Below are positions 24,904 through 37,056 of a stretch of 64,000 nt of DNA, one piece after another; position 1 is the stretch's first letter; every line of letters begins with the position of its first letter. The position numbers and the translations under genes are program-made. The DNA is from Bos javanicus (taxonomy: Eukaryota; Chordata; Mammalia; Artiodactyla; Bovidae), in contig NW_026893691.1 in assembly GCF_032452875.1 (NCBI RefSeq), positions 186,001 to 250,000 on the forward strand, in the 5' to 3' direction. The notes beneath the pieces were generated by a model. The model ran no database searches. It was not told the DNA's origin and was given only the letters and a program-made list of their open reading frames with translations.

Positions 24904-26098
24904 TGCCGGGGACCAGCCCCGGCTGATCCAGGGTATTCGAAGGAGAGACGGCGTAGGCGAAGATCAGGAAACCACTGCTTAATTAAATGTTAATTAAGGA
25001 TATAAAGAGTAATAGAATGAGGATAGCTCAGTGAGGAAATTCAGTGGCGAAAAGAGGCTGAATAATTCAGCCAGAAGGTAAGAGAAAGAACGACATGGTG
25101 AGACCAAGTTTCGGTGAACAAGGCCCGCACTTTATTTTTCAAAGTAGTTTTTATACCTTAAGTTATGCATAGAGGATAATGGGGGAAGGGGTAGAGTCTT
25201 GCAGCAAACCAGGCTTTCTTCCTGCAAACTTATCATATGCAAAAGCTTAGGTGATTTGCATCATCTTCTGGCCCGGAGGCCTGTTAACATTTTAAGACCT
25301 TTTCTTCAGAAAACTTATTTTTCTCTAAAGGTGGTTGGTCAGGAGCCACCCTCCAAAAAAGCATTAGATAAAGTTGCATTCCTACAGAGCAAAGGTGTGG
25401 TGGGCTATAACAAGAAAAAGAATTAACTCAAGGGTCCCAGGTTACAAACATTAAAGCTACTACTTACACCAATTATATTAATCAATACACTGCCAGGGAC
25501 ACAGCAGGTAAGGGATATGGAAACTTAGCAGCAAACAATGGCCCAACAAGTGAAAAACCATTCACCAATACAATTTCTAATCAATCTTGTAACTACTCAA
25601 AAGAATTTGTGTTTAGACAGTTTAGAACATCTCCTGCCTCTCACAGTTGGGAGGCTCTGAACAATCACATGTGGCCGGAAAAACCTATTCAGGCAGGCTA
25701 GAGGATTTCCAAAGGAGTTTGTAGGTTAAACACTGTCACACCCAGGAATTATTAACTGGAACTGTAAGCTAACTCTTTTTCAGAGAGAGGTAGTGGGGCA
25801 GAGCCCCCGTAAAGTCAGAGGTTTAGGTGCAAGCACAAGCAGAAAGTAGGCAGACTCTGGTTTTGGGGGTATATGCTCGAGAATTTCCAGGGGGACTCCT
25901 GAAGCTCGATCCCGCCTTTGCGTATGCCGAGCCTCCTTCCTCATGACCTTTGTCATGGGCGGAGTTCCTCACTGGCTCCCAGCAGTGATAGAATTCCAGT
26001 GGAGCTATTCCAGATCCTGAAAGATGATGCTGTGGAAAGTGCTGCACTCAATATGCAATATGCAATGCACTCAATATGCAATATGCCGGCTCACGGCA
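24904..26098 (-). mobile_element. Solo LTR copy 6
   Basis: 1,195 bp, hexamers gtaggg at 24,898-24,903 and 26,099-26,104. It has ctggaactg like copy 5 but gaaagatg like copy 1. One atatgca repeat is damaged (tatgcaatgcac near 26,060). Confidence 0.94.
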
Positions 26099-27500
26099 GT
26101 AGGGGAATCTGGCCTCGAGACGTGTTGAAGAAGGTCTCTCGAGGTCTTTCTCGGGTTGAGGCAGGACACCCTGGGGTCCCTCGACTTGTGCAGGTGACCT
26201 CAGGGGGCTTCTCATGGTGGCTCTGAGAAGTCAGGGAAACTGGAGGTGGGAGGGGCCTCTCGGCACTCCACTGGGTTTGGTGCATTGGAAGAGGGCCTCA
26301 TCTCCAGTTGAGGCAGGAACCTCAGGGTTCCTCTGACTTCAGACTCCGACCGCAAGGTCCCTGCAGACTTGGGACAGGAGAGTCAGGCCTCGTCTTGGGT
26401 TGAGGCATGGAACTCCGCTTGCCTCTCGAGGTGTTCCCGGGGAGACAGGCCACTTGTCGAGCGGTATTTGGAACCTGGGGTCTTTTCCCGACGATGCACG
26501 GGCGAGTCACTGCCCCTTCGTGTTGACTTCATTCACAGGGTGGAGTTCGAAGAGGTGTCCGGGCATCGGGTTCTTATCAAGAGGGGACCGGGAAATCGGG
26601 GTCCTTCGGAATGTGGAACCACCCACGAGGCCACGTCTGGAATGTCGTCGTGAGACCGGCCTCATCCTGAGGTGCGACCGGAAGGCCGGGAACCCCTTCC
26701 AGACAAAGCAGGGGAGTCGACCCTCCTGTCCAGATCAGGAGGGTAGAAGGGGCTCAGAGGAAGTGGTGCGGGAAAACCTCGGTGTTCCTCTCGAGGGAGA
26801 CCGGGATGTCGGGGCACTTTGTGGGTCGCATCAAGGGTGCCAAGTACCGTTTCGACCTCCAATTCCTAACGTGGGACTTCTCCTGAGACACTGTAGCGGG
26901 AAAGGGCTTCATCTTGCGATGACGGGGGAGCCACGTGGATTTTCTCGAGTTGCAGCGGGATTCTCGAGTTACGACGGGGAATTCAGGATGCCTCTTGTGT
27001 TGGCCCAGGGAAGTCCAATCTTCCATTCGAGTTGCGAAGGAAAGCTGGGGATTGCTCTCGAGTGACTGCAGGGCCAATAGACCTCATCTAGGCTTGTGTC
27101 CAGAAGCCAATGTTCCTCTCCAGGGGCGACAGGGATCTCGGGGTTGCATTCCAGACGCACCCGGGGAGACAGGCATCCATCTCGAGTGGAAGCAAAGAAC
27201 CCCGCTCTGCTCTTGAGTCGCGACGGGTATCTCTTGGAGCTCACTGGGTGGACTAAAGGGAGTCAAGCCTCCTGAGGCGTTTGGAGAGAGGTCGAGAGAC
27301 TGGTCTCTAGGCCATGCAGGAGACGAAGGCCCTCAAGTCGCGATGACGGGGGAGGCTCGGGGTTGTTCTCGAGCGGCGGCCCCAGTGTGCGGTTTCTCGC
27401 GAGGTACGACGGCGAGGTCAGTGAGCCTCTCGTGGGGCGGCAAGGAAGTCGGGTCTCCATGCGAATGGCGAGGGGAGCGCGTCTTTGCTCTCAAGTCATA
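26099..27500. repeat. 1.715 satellite unit, class A
   Basis: 1,402 bp. Full A markers including gcgaatggcg and ctcaagtcatag. It has caagtcgcg near 27,335 and ttctcgcgagg but keeps gcgacaggg and gccatgcagg, so it is intermediate between A and A-prime. Confidence 0.95.
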
Positions 27501-28902
27501 GTAGGGGAATCTGGCCTCGAGACGTGTTGAAGAAGGTCTCTCGAGGTCTTTCTCGGGTTGAGGCAGGACACCCTGGGGTCCCTCGACTTGTGCAGGTGAC
27601 CTCAGGGGGCTTCTCATGGTGGCTCTGAGAAGTCAGGGAAACTGGAGGTGGGAGGGGCCTCTCGGCACTCCACTGGGTTTGGTGCATTGGAAGAGGGCCT
27701 CATCTCCAGTTGAGGCAGGAACCTCAGGGTTCCTCTGACTTCAGACTCCGACCGCAAGGTCCCTGCAGACTTGGGACAGGAGAGTCAGGCCTCGTCTTGG
27801 GTTGAGGCATGGAACTCCGCTTGCCTCTCGAGGTGTTCCCGGGGAGACAGGCCACTTGTCGAGCGGTATTTGGAACCTGGGGTCTTTTCCCGACGATGCA
27901 CGGGCGAGTCACTGCCCCTTCGTGTTGACTTCATTCACAGGGTGGAGTTCGAAGAGGTGTCCGGGCATCGGGTTCTTATCAAGAGGGGACCGGGAAATCG
28001 GGGTCCTTCGGAATGTGGAACCACCCACGAGGCCACGTCTGGAATGTCGTCGTGAGACCGGCCTCATCCTGAGGTGCGACCGGAAGGCCGGGAACCCCTT
28101 CCAGACAAAGCAGGGGAGTCGACCCTCCTGTCCAGATCAGGAGGGTAGAAGGGGCTCAGAGGAAGTGTTGCCGGAAAACCTCGGTGTTCCTCTCGAGGGA
28201 GACCGGGATGTCGGGGCACTTTGTGGGTCGCATCAAGGGTGCCAAGTACCGTTTCGACCTCCAATTCCTAACGTGGGACTTCTCCTGAGACGCTGTAGCG
28301 GCACAGGGCTTCATCTTGCGATGACGGGGGAACCACGTGGTTTTTCTCGAGGTGTAGCGGGATTCTCGAGTTACGACGGGGAATTCAGGATGCCTCTTGT
28401 GTTGGCCCAGGGAAGTCCAATCTTCCATTCGAGTTGCGAAGGAAAGCTGGGGATTGCTCTCGAGTGACTGCAGGGCCAATAGACCTCATCTAGGCTTGTG
28501 TCCAGAAGCCAGTGTTCCTCTCCAGGGGCGACAGGGATCTCGGGGTTGCATTCCAGACACACCCGGGAGACAGGCATCCATCTCGAGTGGAAGCAAAGAA
28601 CCCCGCTCTGCTCTCGAGTCGCGACGGGTATCTCTTGGAGCTCACTGGGTGGACTAAAGGGAGTCAAGCCTCCTGAGGCGTTTGGAGAGAGGTCGCGAGA
28701 TTGGTCTCTAGGCCATGCAGGAGACGAAGGCCCTCATCTCGCGATGACGGGGGAGTCTTGGGGTTGTTCTCGAGCGGCGGCCCCAGTGTGCGGTTTCTCA
28801 CGAGGTACGACGGCGAGGTCAGTGAGCCTCTCGTGGGGCGCCAGGGAAGTCGGGTCTCCATGCGAGTGGCGAGGGCGAGCGCGTCATTGCTCTCGAGCCA
28901 TG
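27501..28902. repeat. 1.715 satellite unit, class B, left host of LTR 7
   Basis: 1,402 bp. gtgttgccgg, gaggtgtagcggg, gcggcacagggc, gaagccagtg and the B right end. One g is missing in acacccgggagac near 28,560. Confidence 0.95.
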
Positions 28903-28908
28903 GTAGGG

Positions 28909-30105
28909 TGCCGGGGACCAGCCCCGGCTGATCCAGGGTATTCGAAGGAGAGACGGCGTAGGCGAAGATCAGGAAACCACTGCTTAATTAAATGTTAATT
29001 AAGGATATAAAGAGTAATAGAATGAGGATAGCTCAGTGAGGAAATTCAGTGGCGAAAAGAGGCTGAATAATTCAGCCAGAAGGTAAGAGAAAGAACGACA
29101 TGGTGAGACCAAGTTTCGGTGAACAAGGCCCGCACTTTATTTTTCAAAGTAGTTTTTATACCTTAAGTTATGCATAGAGGATAATGGGGAAGGGGTAGAG
29201 TCTTGCAGCAAACCAGGCTTTCTTCCTGCAAACTTATCATATGCAAAAGCTTAGGTGATTTGCATCATCTTCTGGCCCGGAGGCCTGTTAACATTTTAAG
29301 ACCTTTTCTTCAGAAAACTTATTTTTCTCTAAAGGTGGTTGGTCAGGAGCCACCCTCCAAAAAAGCATTAGATAAAGTTGCATTCCTACAGAGCAAAGGT
29401 GTGGTGGGCTATAACAAGAAAAAGAATTAACTCAAGGGTCCCAGGTTACAAACATTAAAGCTACTACTTACACCAATTATATTAATCAATACACTGCCAG
29501 GGACACAGCAGGTAAGGGATATGGAAACTTAGCAGCAAACAATGGCCCAACAAGTGAAAAACCATTCACCAATACAATTTCTAATCAATCTTGTAACTAC
29601 TCAAAAGAATTTGTGTTTAGACAGTTTAGAACATCTCCTGCCTCTCACAGTTGGGAGGCTCTGAACAATCACATGTGGCCGGAAAAACCTATTCAGGCAG
29701 GCTAGAGGATTTCCAAAGGAGTTTGTAGGTTAAACACTGTCACACCCAGGAATTATTAACTGGAACTGTAAGCTAACTCTTTTTTCAGAGAGAGGTAGTG
29801 GGGCAGAGCCCCCGTAAAGTCAGAGGTTTAGGTGCAAGCACAAGCAGAAAGTAGGCAGACTCTGGTTTTGGGGGTATATGCTCGAGAATTTCCAGGGGGA
29901 CTCCTGAAGCTCGATCCCGCCTTTGCGTATGCCGAGCCTCCTTCCTCATGACCTTTGTCATGGGCGGAGTTCCTCACTGGCTCCCAGCAGTGATAGAATT
30001 CCAGTGGAGCTATTCCAGATCCTGAATGATGATGCTGTGGAAAGTGCTGCACTCAATATGCAATATGCAATATGCACTCAATATGCAATATGCCGGCTCA
30101 CGGCA
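28909..30105 (-). mobile_element. Solo LTR copy 7
   Basis: 1,197 bp, hexamers gtaggg at 28,903-28,908 and 30,106-30,111. It shares cctgaatgatg and ctggaactg with copy 5. It is the last LTR before the LTR-free block. Confidence 0.94.
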
Positions 30106-31506
30106 GTAGGGGAATCTGGCCTCGAGACGTGTTGAAGAAGGTCTCTCGAGGTCTTTCTCGGGTTGAGGCAGGACACCCTGGGGTCCCTCGACTTGTGCAG
30201 GTGACCTCAGGGGGCTTCTCATGGTGGCTCTGAGAAGTCAGGGAAACTGGAGGTGGGAGGGGCCTCTCGGGACTCCACTGGGCTTGGTGCACTGGAAGAG
30301 GGCCTCATCTCCAGTTGAGGCAGGAACCTCAGGGTTCCTCTGACTTCAGACTCCGATCGCAAGGTCCCTGCAGACTTGGGACAGGAGAGTCAGGCCTCGT
30401 CTTGGGTTGAGGCATGGAACTCCGCTTGCCTCTCGAGGTGTTCCCAGGGAGACAGGCCACTTGTCGAGCTGTATTTGGAACCTGGGGGTCTTTTCCCGAC
30501 GATGCACGGGCGAGTCACTGCCCCTTCGTATTGACTTCATTCACAGGGTGGAGTTCGAAGAGGTGTCCGGGCATCGGGTTCTTATCTAGAGGGGACCGGG
30601 AAATCGGGGTCCTTCGGAATGTGGAACCACCCACGAGGCCACGTCTGGAATGTCGTCGTGAGACCGGCCTCATCCTGAGGTGCGACCGGAAGGTCGGGAA
30701 CCCCTTCCAGACAAAGCAGGGGAGTCGACCCTCCTGTCGAGATCAGGAGGGTAGAAGGGGCTCAGAGGAAGTGGTGCCGGAAAACCTCGGTGTTCCTCTC
30801 GAGGGAGACCGGGATGTCGGGGCACTTTGTGGGTCGCATCAAGGGTGCCAAGTACCGTTTCGACCTCCAATTCCTCACGTGGGACTTCTCCTGAGACGCT
30901 GTAGCGGGAAAGGGCTTCATCTTGCCATGACGGGGGAGCCACGTGGTTTTTCTCGAGTTTCGGCGGGATTCTCGAGTTACGACGAGGAATTCAGGATGCC
31001 TCTTGTGTTGGCCCAGGGAAGTCCAATCTTCCATTCGAGTTGCGGAGGAAAGCTGGGGATTGCTCTCGAGTGACTGCAGGGCCAAAAGACCTCATCTGGG
31101 CTTGTGTCCAGAAGCCAATGTTCCTCTCCAGGGGCGACCGGGATCTCGGGGTTGCATTCCAGACGCACCCGGGGAGACAGGCATTCATCTCGAGTGGAAG
31201 CAAAGAACCCCGCTCTGCTCTCGAATCGCGGCGGGTATCTCTTGGAGCTCACTGGGTGGACTAAAGGGAGTCAAGCCTCCTGAGGCGTTTGGAGAGAGGT
31301 CGCGAGATTGGTCTCTAGGCCATGCAGGAGACGAAGGCCCTCATCTCGCGATGACGGGGAGGCTCGGGGTTGTTCTCGAGCGGCGGCCCCAGTGTGCGGT
31401 TTCTCACGAGGTACGACGGCGAGGTCAGTGAGCCTCTCGTGGGGCGGCAGGAAGTCGGGTCTCCATGCGAGTGGCGAGGGGAGCGCGTCATTGCTCTCGA
31501 GTCATG
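30106..31506. repeat. 1.715 satellite unit, class C, first of the LTR-free block
   Basis: 1,401 bp. It has cgggactccac, gggcttggtgcactgg, gagctgtattt, gtggtgccgg and gagtttcggcggg. Private changes include cttcgtattgac, ttatctagagg and cttgccatgac. Divergence from neighbouring A/B units is visibly higher than among A/B units. Confidence 0.95.
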
Positions 31507-32905
31507 GTAGGGGAATCTGGCCTCGAGACGTGTTGAAGAAGGTCTCTCGAGGTCTTTCTCGGGTTGAGGCAGGACACCCTGGGGTCCCTCGACTTGTGCA
31601 GGTGACCTCAGGGGGCTTCTCATGGTGGCTCTGAGAAGCCAGGGAAACTGGAGGTGGGAGGGGCCTCTCGGGACTCCACTGGGTTTGGTGCATTGGAAGA
31701 GGGCCTCATCTCCAGTTGAGGCAGGAACCTCAGGGTTCCTCTGATTTCAGACTCCGATCGCAGGGTCCCTGCAGGCTGGGGACAGGAGAGTCAGGCCTCG
31801 TCTTGGGTTGAGGCATGGAACTCCGCTTACCTCTCGAGGTGTTCCCGGGGAGAGAGGCCACTTGTCGAGCTGTATTTGGAACCTGGGGGTCTTTTCCGGA
31901 CGATGCACGGGCGAGTCACTGCCCCTTCGTGTTGACTTCATTCACAGGGTGGAGTTCGGAGAGGTGTCCGGGCATCGGGTTCTTATCAAGAGGGGACCGG
32001 GAAATCGGGGTCCTACGGAATGTGGAACCACCCACGAGGCCACGTCTGGAATGTCGTCGTGGGACCGGCCTCATCCTGAGGTGCGACCGGAAGGTCGGGA
32101 ACCCCTTCCAGACAAAGCAGGGGAGTCGACCCTCCTGTCCAGATCAGGAGGGTAGAAGAGGGCTCAGAGGAAGTGGTGCCGGAAAACCTCAGTGTTCCTC
32201 TCGAGGGAGACCGGGATGTCGGGGAACTTTGTGGGTCGCATCAAGGGTGCCAAGTACCGACCTCCAATTCCTAACGTGGGACTTCTCCTGAGACGCTGTA
32301 GCGGGAAAGGGCTTCATCTTGCGATGACGGGGGAGCCACGTGGTTTTTCTCGAGTTGTAGCGGGATTCTCGAGTTACGACGGGGAATTCAGGATGCCTCT
32401 TGTGTTGGCCCAGGCAAGTCCAATCTTCCATTCGAGTTGCGAAGGAAAGCTGGGGATTGCTCTCGAGTGACTGCAGGGCCAATAGACCTCATCTAGGCTT
32501 GTGTCCAGAAGCCAATGTTCCTCTCCAGGGGCGACAGGGATCTCGGGGTTGCATTCCAGACGCACCCGGGGAGACAGGCATTCATCTCGAGTGGAAGCAA
32601 AGAACCCCGCTCTGCTCTCGAATCGCGACGGGTATCTCTTGGAGCTCACTGGGTGGACTAAAGGGAGTCAAGCCTCCTGAGGCGTTTGGAGAGAGGTCGC
32701 GAGATTGGTCTCTAGGCCATGCAGGAGACGAAGGCCCTCATCTCGCGATGACGGGGGAGTCTCGGGGTTGTTCTCGAGCGGCGGCCCCAGTGTGCGGTTT
32801 CTCACGAGGTACGACGGCGAGGTCACTGAGCCTCTCGTGGGGCGCCAGGGAAGTCGGGTCTCCATGCGAGTGGCGAGGGGAGCGCGTCATTGCTCTCGAG
32901 TCATG
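31507..32905. repeat. 1.715 satellite unit, class C
   Basis: 1,399 bp. It has agaagccaggg, cgggactccac, tgatttcag, tgcaggctgggg and gttgtagcggg. The cgtttc before acctccaattcc is missing near 32,259, and gggaactttg replaces gggcactttg. Confidence 0.95.
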
Positions 32906-34249
32906 GTAGGGGAATCTGGCCTCGAGACGTGTTGAAGAAGGTCTCTCGAGGTCTTTCTCGGGTTGAGGCAGGAAACCCTGGGTCCCTCGACTTGTGCAGG
33001 TGACCTCAGGGGCTTCTCATGGTGGCTCTGAGAAGAGGGAAACTGGAGGTGGGAGGGGCCTCTCGGGACTCCACTGGGTTTGGTGCATTGGAAGAGGGCC
33101 TCATCTCCAGTTGAGGCAGGAACCGCAGGGTGCCTCTGATTTCAGACTCCGAACGCAGGCCCTGCAGACTGGGGACAGGAGAGTCAGGCCTCGTCTTGGG
33201 TTGAGGCATGGAACTCCGCTTGCCTCTCGAGATGTTCCCGGGGAGAGAGGCCACTTGTCGAGCATTTGGAACCTGGGGTCTTTTCCGAACGATGCACGGG
33301 CAAAACCTTCGTGTTGACTTCATTCACAGGGTGGAGTTCGGAGGTGTCCGGGCATCGGGTTCTTATCAAGAGGGGACCGGGAAATCGGGGTCCTCGGAAT
33401 GTGGAACCACCCACGAGGCCACGTCTGGAATGTCTTCGTGAGACCGGCCTCATCCTGAGGTGCGACCGGAAGGTGGGCCCCTTCCAGACAAAGCAGGGGA
33501 GTCGACCCTCCTGTCCAGATCAGGAGGGCTCAGAGGAAAAACCTCCAGGTGTTCCTCTCGAGGGAGACCGGGATATCGGGGAACTTTGTGGGTCGCATCA
33601 AGGGTGCCAAGTGCCATTTCGACCTCCAATTCCTAACGTGGGACTTCTCCTGAGCGCTGTAGCGGGAAAGGCTTCATCTTGCGAGACGGGGGAGCCACGT
33701 GGTTTTCTCGAGTTGGGCGGGATTCTCGAGTTACGACGGGGAATTCAGGATGCCTCTTGTGTTGGCCCAGGCAAGTCCAATCTTCCATTCGAGTTGCGAA
33801 GGATAGCTGGGGATTGCTCTCGAGTGACTGCAGGGCCAATAGACCTCATCTAGGCTTGTGTCCAGAAGCCAATGTTCCTCTCCAGGGGCGACAGGGATCT
33901 CGGGGTTGCATTCCAGACGCACCCGGGAGACAGGCATTCATCTCGAGTGGAAGCAAAGAACCCCGCTCTGCTCTCGAGTCGCGACGGGTATCTCTTGGAG
34001 CTCACTGGGTGGACTCCTGGAGTCAAGCCTCCTGAGGCGTTTGGAGAGAGGTCGCGAGATTGGTCTCTAGGCCATGCAGGAGACGAAGGCCCTCATCTCG
34101 CGATGACGGGGAGTCTCGGGGTTGTTCTCAGCGGCGGCCCCAGTGTGCGGTTTCTCACGAGGTACGACGGCGAGGTCAGTGAGCCTCTCGTGGGCGCCAG
34201 GGAAGTCGGGTCTCCATGCGAGTGGCGAGGGGCGCGGCTCACGAGCATG
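32906..34249. repeat. 1.715 satellite unit, class C, deletion-rich
   Basis: 1,344 bp, about 59 bp shorter than the norm, made up of many separate 1-15 bp losses rather than one gap. Examples: gagcatttgg for gagctgtatttgg near 33,260, loss of cgagtcactgccc near 33,300, loss near 33,530-33,545, and gggcgcggctcacgagcatgg at the right end. Order and content are otherwise collinear. The clustering suggests a poorly resolved consensus. Confidence 0.9.
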
Positions 34250-35653
34250 GTAGGGGAATCTGGCCTCGAGACGTGTTGAAGAAGGTCTCTCGAGGTCTTT
34301 CTCGGGTTGAGGCAGGACACCCTGGGGTCCCTCGACTTGTGCAGGTGACCTCAGGGGGGCTTCTCATGGTGGCTCTGAGAAGTCAGGGAAACTGGAGGTG
34401 GGAGGGGCCTCTCGGCACTCCACTGGGTTTGGTGCATTGGAAGAGGGCCTCATCTCCAGTTGAGGCAGGAACCTCAGGGTTCCTCTGATTTCAGACTCCG
34501 ATCGCAAGGTCCCTGCAGACTGGGACAGGAGAGTCAGGCCTCGTCTTGGGTTGAGGCATGGAACTCCGCTTGCCTCTCGAGGTGTTCCCGGGGAGACAGG
34601 CCACTTGTCGAGCTGTATTTGGAACCTGGGGTCTTTTCCCGACGATGCACGGGCGAGTCACTGCCCCTTCGTGTTGACTTCATTCACAGGGTGGAGTTCG
34701 AAGAGGTGTCCGGGCATCGGGTTCTTATCAAGAGGGGACCGGGAAATCGGGGTCCTTCGGAATGTGGAACCACCCACGAGGCCACGTCTGGAATGTCGTC
34801 GTGAGACCGGCCTCATCCTGAGGTGCGACCGGAAGGTCGGGAACCCCTTCCAGACAAAGCAGGGGAGTCGACCCTCCTGTCCAGATCAGGAGGGTAGAAG
34901 GGGCTCAGAGGAAGTGGTGCGGGAAAACCTCAGTGTTCCTCTCGAGGGAGACCGGGATGTCGGGGAACTTTGTGGGTCGCATCAAGGGTGCCAAGTGCCG
35001 TTTCGACCTCCAATTCCTAACGTGGGACTTCTCCTGAGACGCTGTAGCGGGAAAGGGCTTCATCTTGCGATGACGGGGGACCCACGTGGTTTTTCTCGAG
35101 TTGCGGCGGGATTCTCGAGTTACGACGGGGAATTCAGGATGCCTCTTGTGTTGGCCCAGGCTAGTCCAATCTTCCATTCGAGTTGCGAAGGAAAGCTGGG
35201 GATTGCTCTCGAGTGACTGCAGGGCCAATAGACCTCATCTAGGCTTGTGTCCAGAAGCCAATGTTCCTCTCCAGGGGCGACAGGGATCTCGGGGTTGCAT
35301 TCCAGACGCACCCGGGGAGACAGGCATTCATCTCGAGTGGAAGCAAAGAACCCCGCTCTGCTCTCGAGTCGCAACGGGTATCTCTTGGAGCTCACTGGGT
35401 GGACTAAAGGGAGTCAAGCCTCCTGAGGCGTTTGGAGAGAGGTCGCGAGATTGGTCTCTAGGCCATGCAGGAGACGAAGGCCCTCATCTCTCGATGACGG
35501 GGGAGGCTCGGGGTTATTCTCGAGCGGCGGCCCCAGTGTGCGGTTTCTCACGAGGTACGACGGCGAGGTCAGTGAGCCTCTCGTGGGGGGCCAGGGAAGT
35601 CGGGTCTCCATGCGAGTGGCGAGGGGGAGCGCGTCATTGCTCCTCGAGCCATG
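34250..35653. repeat. 1.715 satellite unit, class C
   Basis: 1,404 bp, back to standard length. It has cggcactccac, tgatttcag, gagctgtattt, gtggtgcggg and gttgcggcggg, with a private gaggctcggggttattc near 35,505. Confidence 0.95.
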
Positions 35654-37056
35654 GTAGGGGAATCTGGCCTCGAGACGTGTTGAAGAAGGTCTCTCGAGGT
35701 CTTTCTCGGGTTGAGGCAGGAAACCCTGGGTTCCCTCGACTTGTGCAGGTGACCTCAGGGGGCTTCTCATGGTGGCTCTGAGAAGCCAGGGAAACTGGAG
35801 GTGGGAGGGGCCTCTCGGGACTCCACTGGGCTTGGTGCATTGGAAGAGGGCCTCATCTCCAGTTGAGGCAGGAACCTCAGGGTTCCTCTGATTTCAGACT
35901 CCGATCGCAGGGTCCCTGCGGACTGGGGACAGGAGAGTCAGGCCTCGTCTTGGGTTGAGGCATGGAACTCCGCTTGCCTCTCGAGGTGTCCCCGGGGAGA
36001 GAGGCCACTTGTCGAGCTGTATTTGGAACCTGGGGTCTTTTCCCGACGATGCACGGGCGAGTCACTGCCCCTTCGTGTTGACTTCATTCACAGGGTGGAG
36101 TTCGGAGAGGTGTCCGGGCATCGGGTTCTTATCAAGAGGGGACCGGGAAATCGGGGTCCTTCGGAATGTGGAACCACCCACGAGGCCACGTCTGGAATGT
36201 CGTCGTGAGACCGGCCTCATCCTGAGGTGCGACCGGAAGGTCGGGAAACCCTTCCAGACAAAGCAGGGGAGTCGACCCTCCTGTGGAGATCAGGAGGCTA
36301 GAAGGGGCTCAGAGGAAGTGGTGCCGGAAAACCTCAGTGTTCCTCTCGAAGGAGACCGGGACCTCGGGGAACTTTGTGGGTCACATCAAGGGTGCCAAGT
36401 ACCGTTTCGACCTCCAATTCCTCACGAGGGACTTCTCCTGAGACGCTGTAGCGGGAAAGGGCTTCATCTTGCGATGACGGGGGAGCCACGTGGTTTTTCT
36501 CGAGTTGCGGCGGGATTCTCGAGTTACGACGGGGAATTCAGGATGCCTCTTGTGTTGGCCCAGGCAAGTCCAATCTTCCATTCGAGTTGCGAAGGAAAGC
36601 TGGGGATTGCTCTCGAGTGACTGCAGGGCCAATAGATCTCATCTAGGCTTGTGTCCAGAAGCCAATGTTCCTCTCCAGGGGCGACAGGGATCTCGGGGTT
36701 GCATTCCGGACGCACCCGGGGAGACAGGCATTCATCTCGAGTGGAAGCAAAGAACCCCGCTCTGCTCTCGATTCGCGACGGGTATCTCTTGGAGCTCACT
36801 GGGTGGACTAAAGGGAGTCAAGCCTCCTGAGGCGTTTGGAGAGAGGTCGCGAGATTGGTCTCTAGGCCATGCAGGAGACGAAGGCCCTCATCTCGCGATG
36901 ACGGGGAGTCTCGGGGTTGTTCTCGAGCGGCGGCCCCAGTGTGCGGTTTCTCACGAGGTACGACGGCGAGGTCAGTGAGCCTCTCGTGGGGCGCCAGGGA
37001 AGTCGGGTCTCCATGCGAGTGGCGAGGGGGAGCGCGTCATTGCTCCTCGAGCCATG
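35654..37056. repeat. 1.715 satellite unit, class C
   Basis: 1,403 bp. It has agaagccaggg, cgggactccac, gatcgcaggg, gtgtccccgggg and gtggtgccgg. Private changes are gggtcacatc, ctcacgagggac and cattccggacg. Confidence 0.95.

Noticed and set aside
35086..35781. 231-codon open frame in satellite DNA and similar 200+ codon frames elsewhere in the array
   Set aside because: Frames of similar length occur on both strands and in overlapping phases. They are broken or shifted by single-base differences between copies of the same unit, show no domain, and follow from GC-rich, stop-poor repeat sequence.
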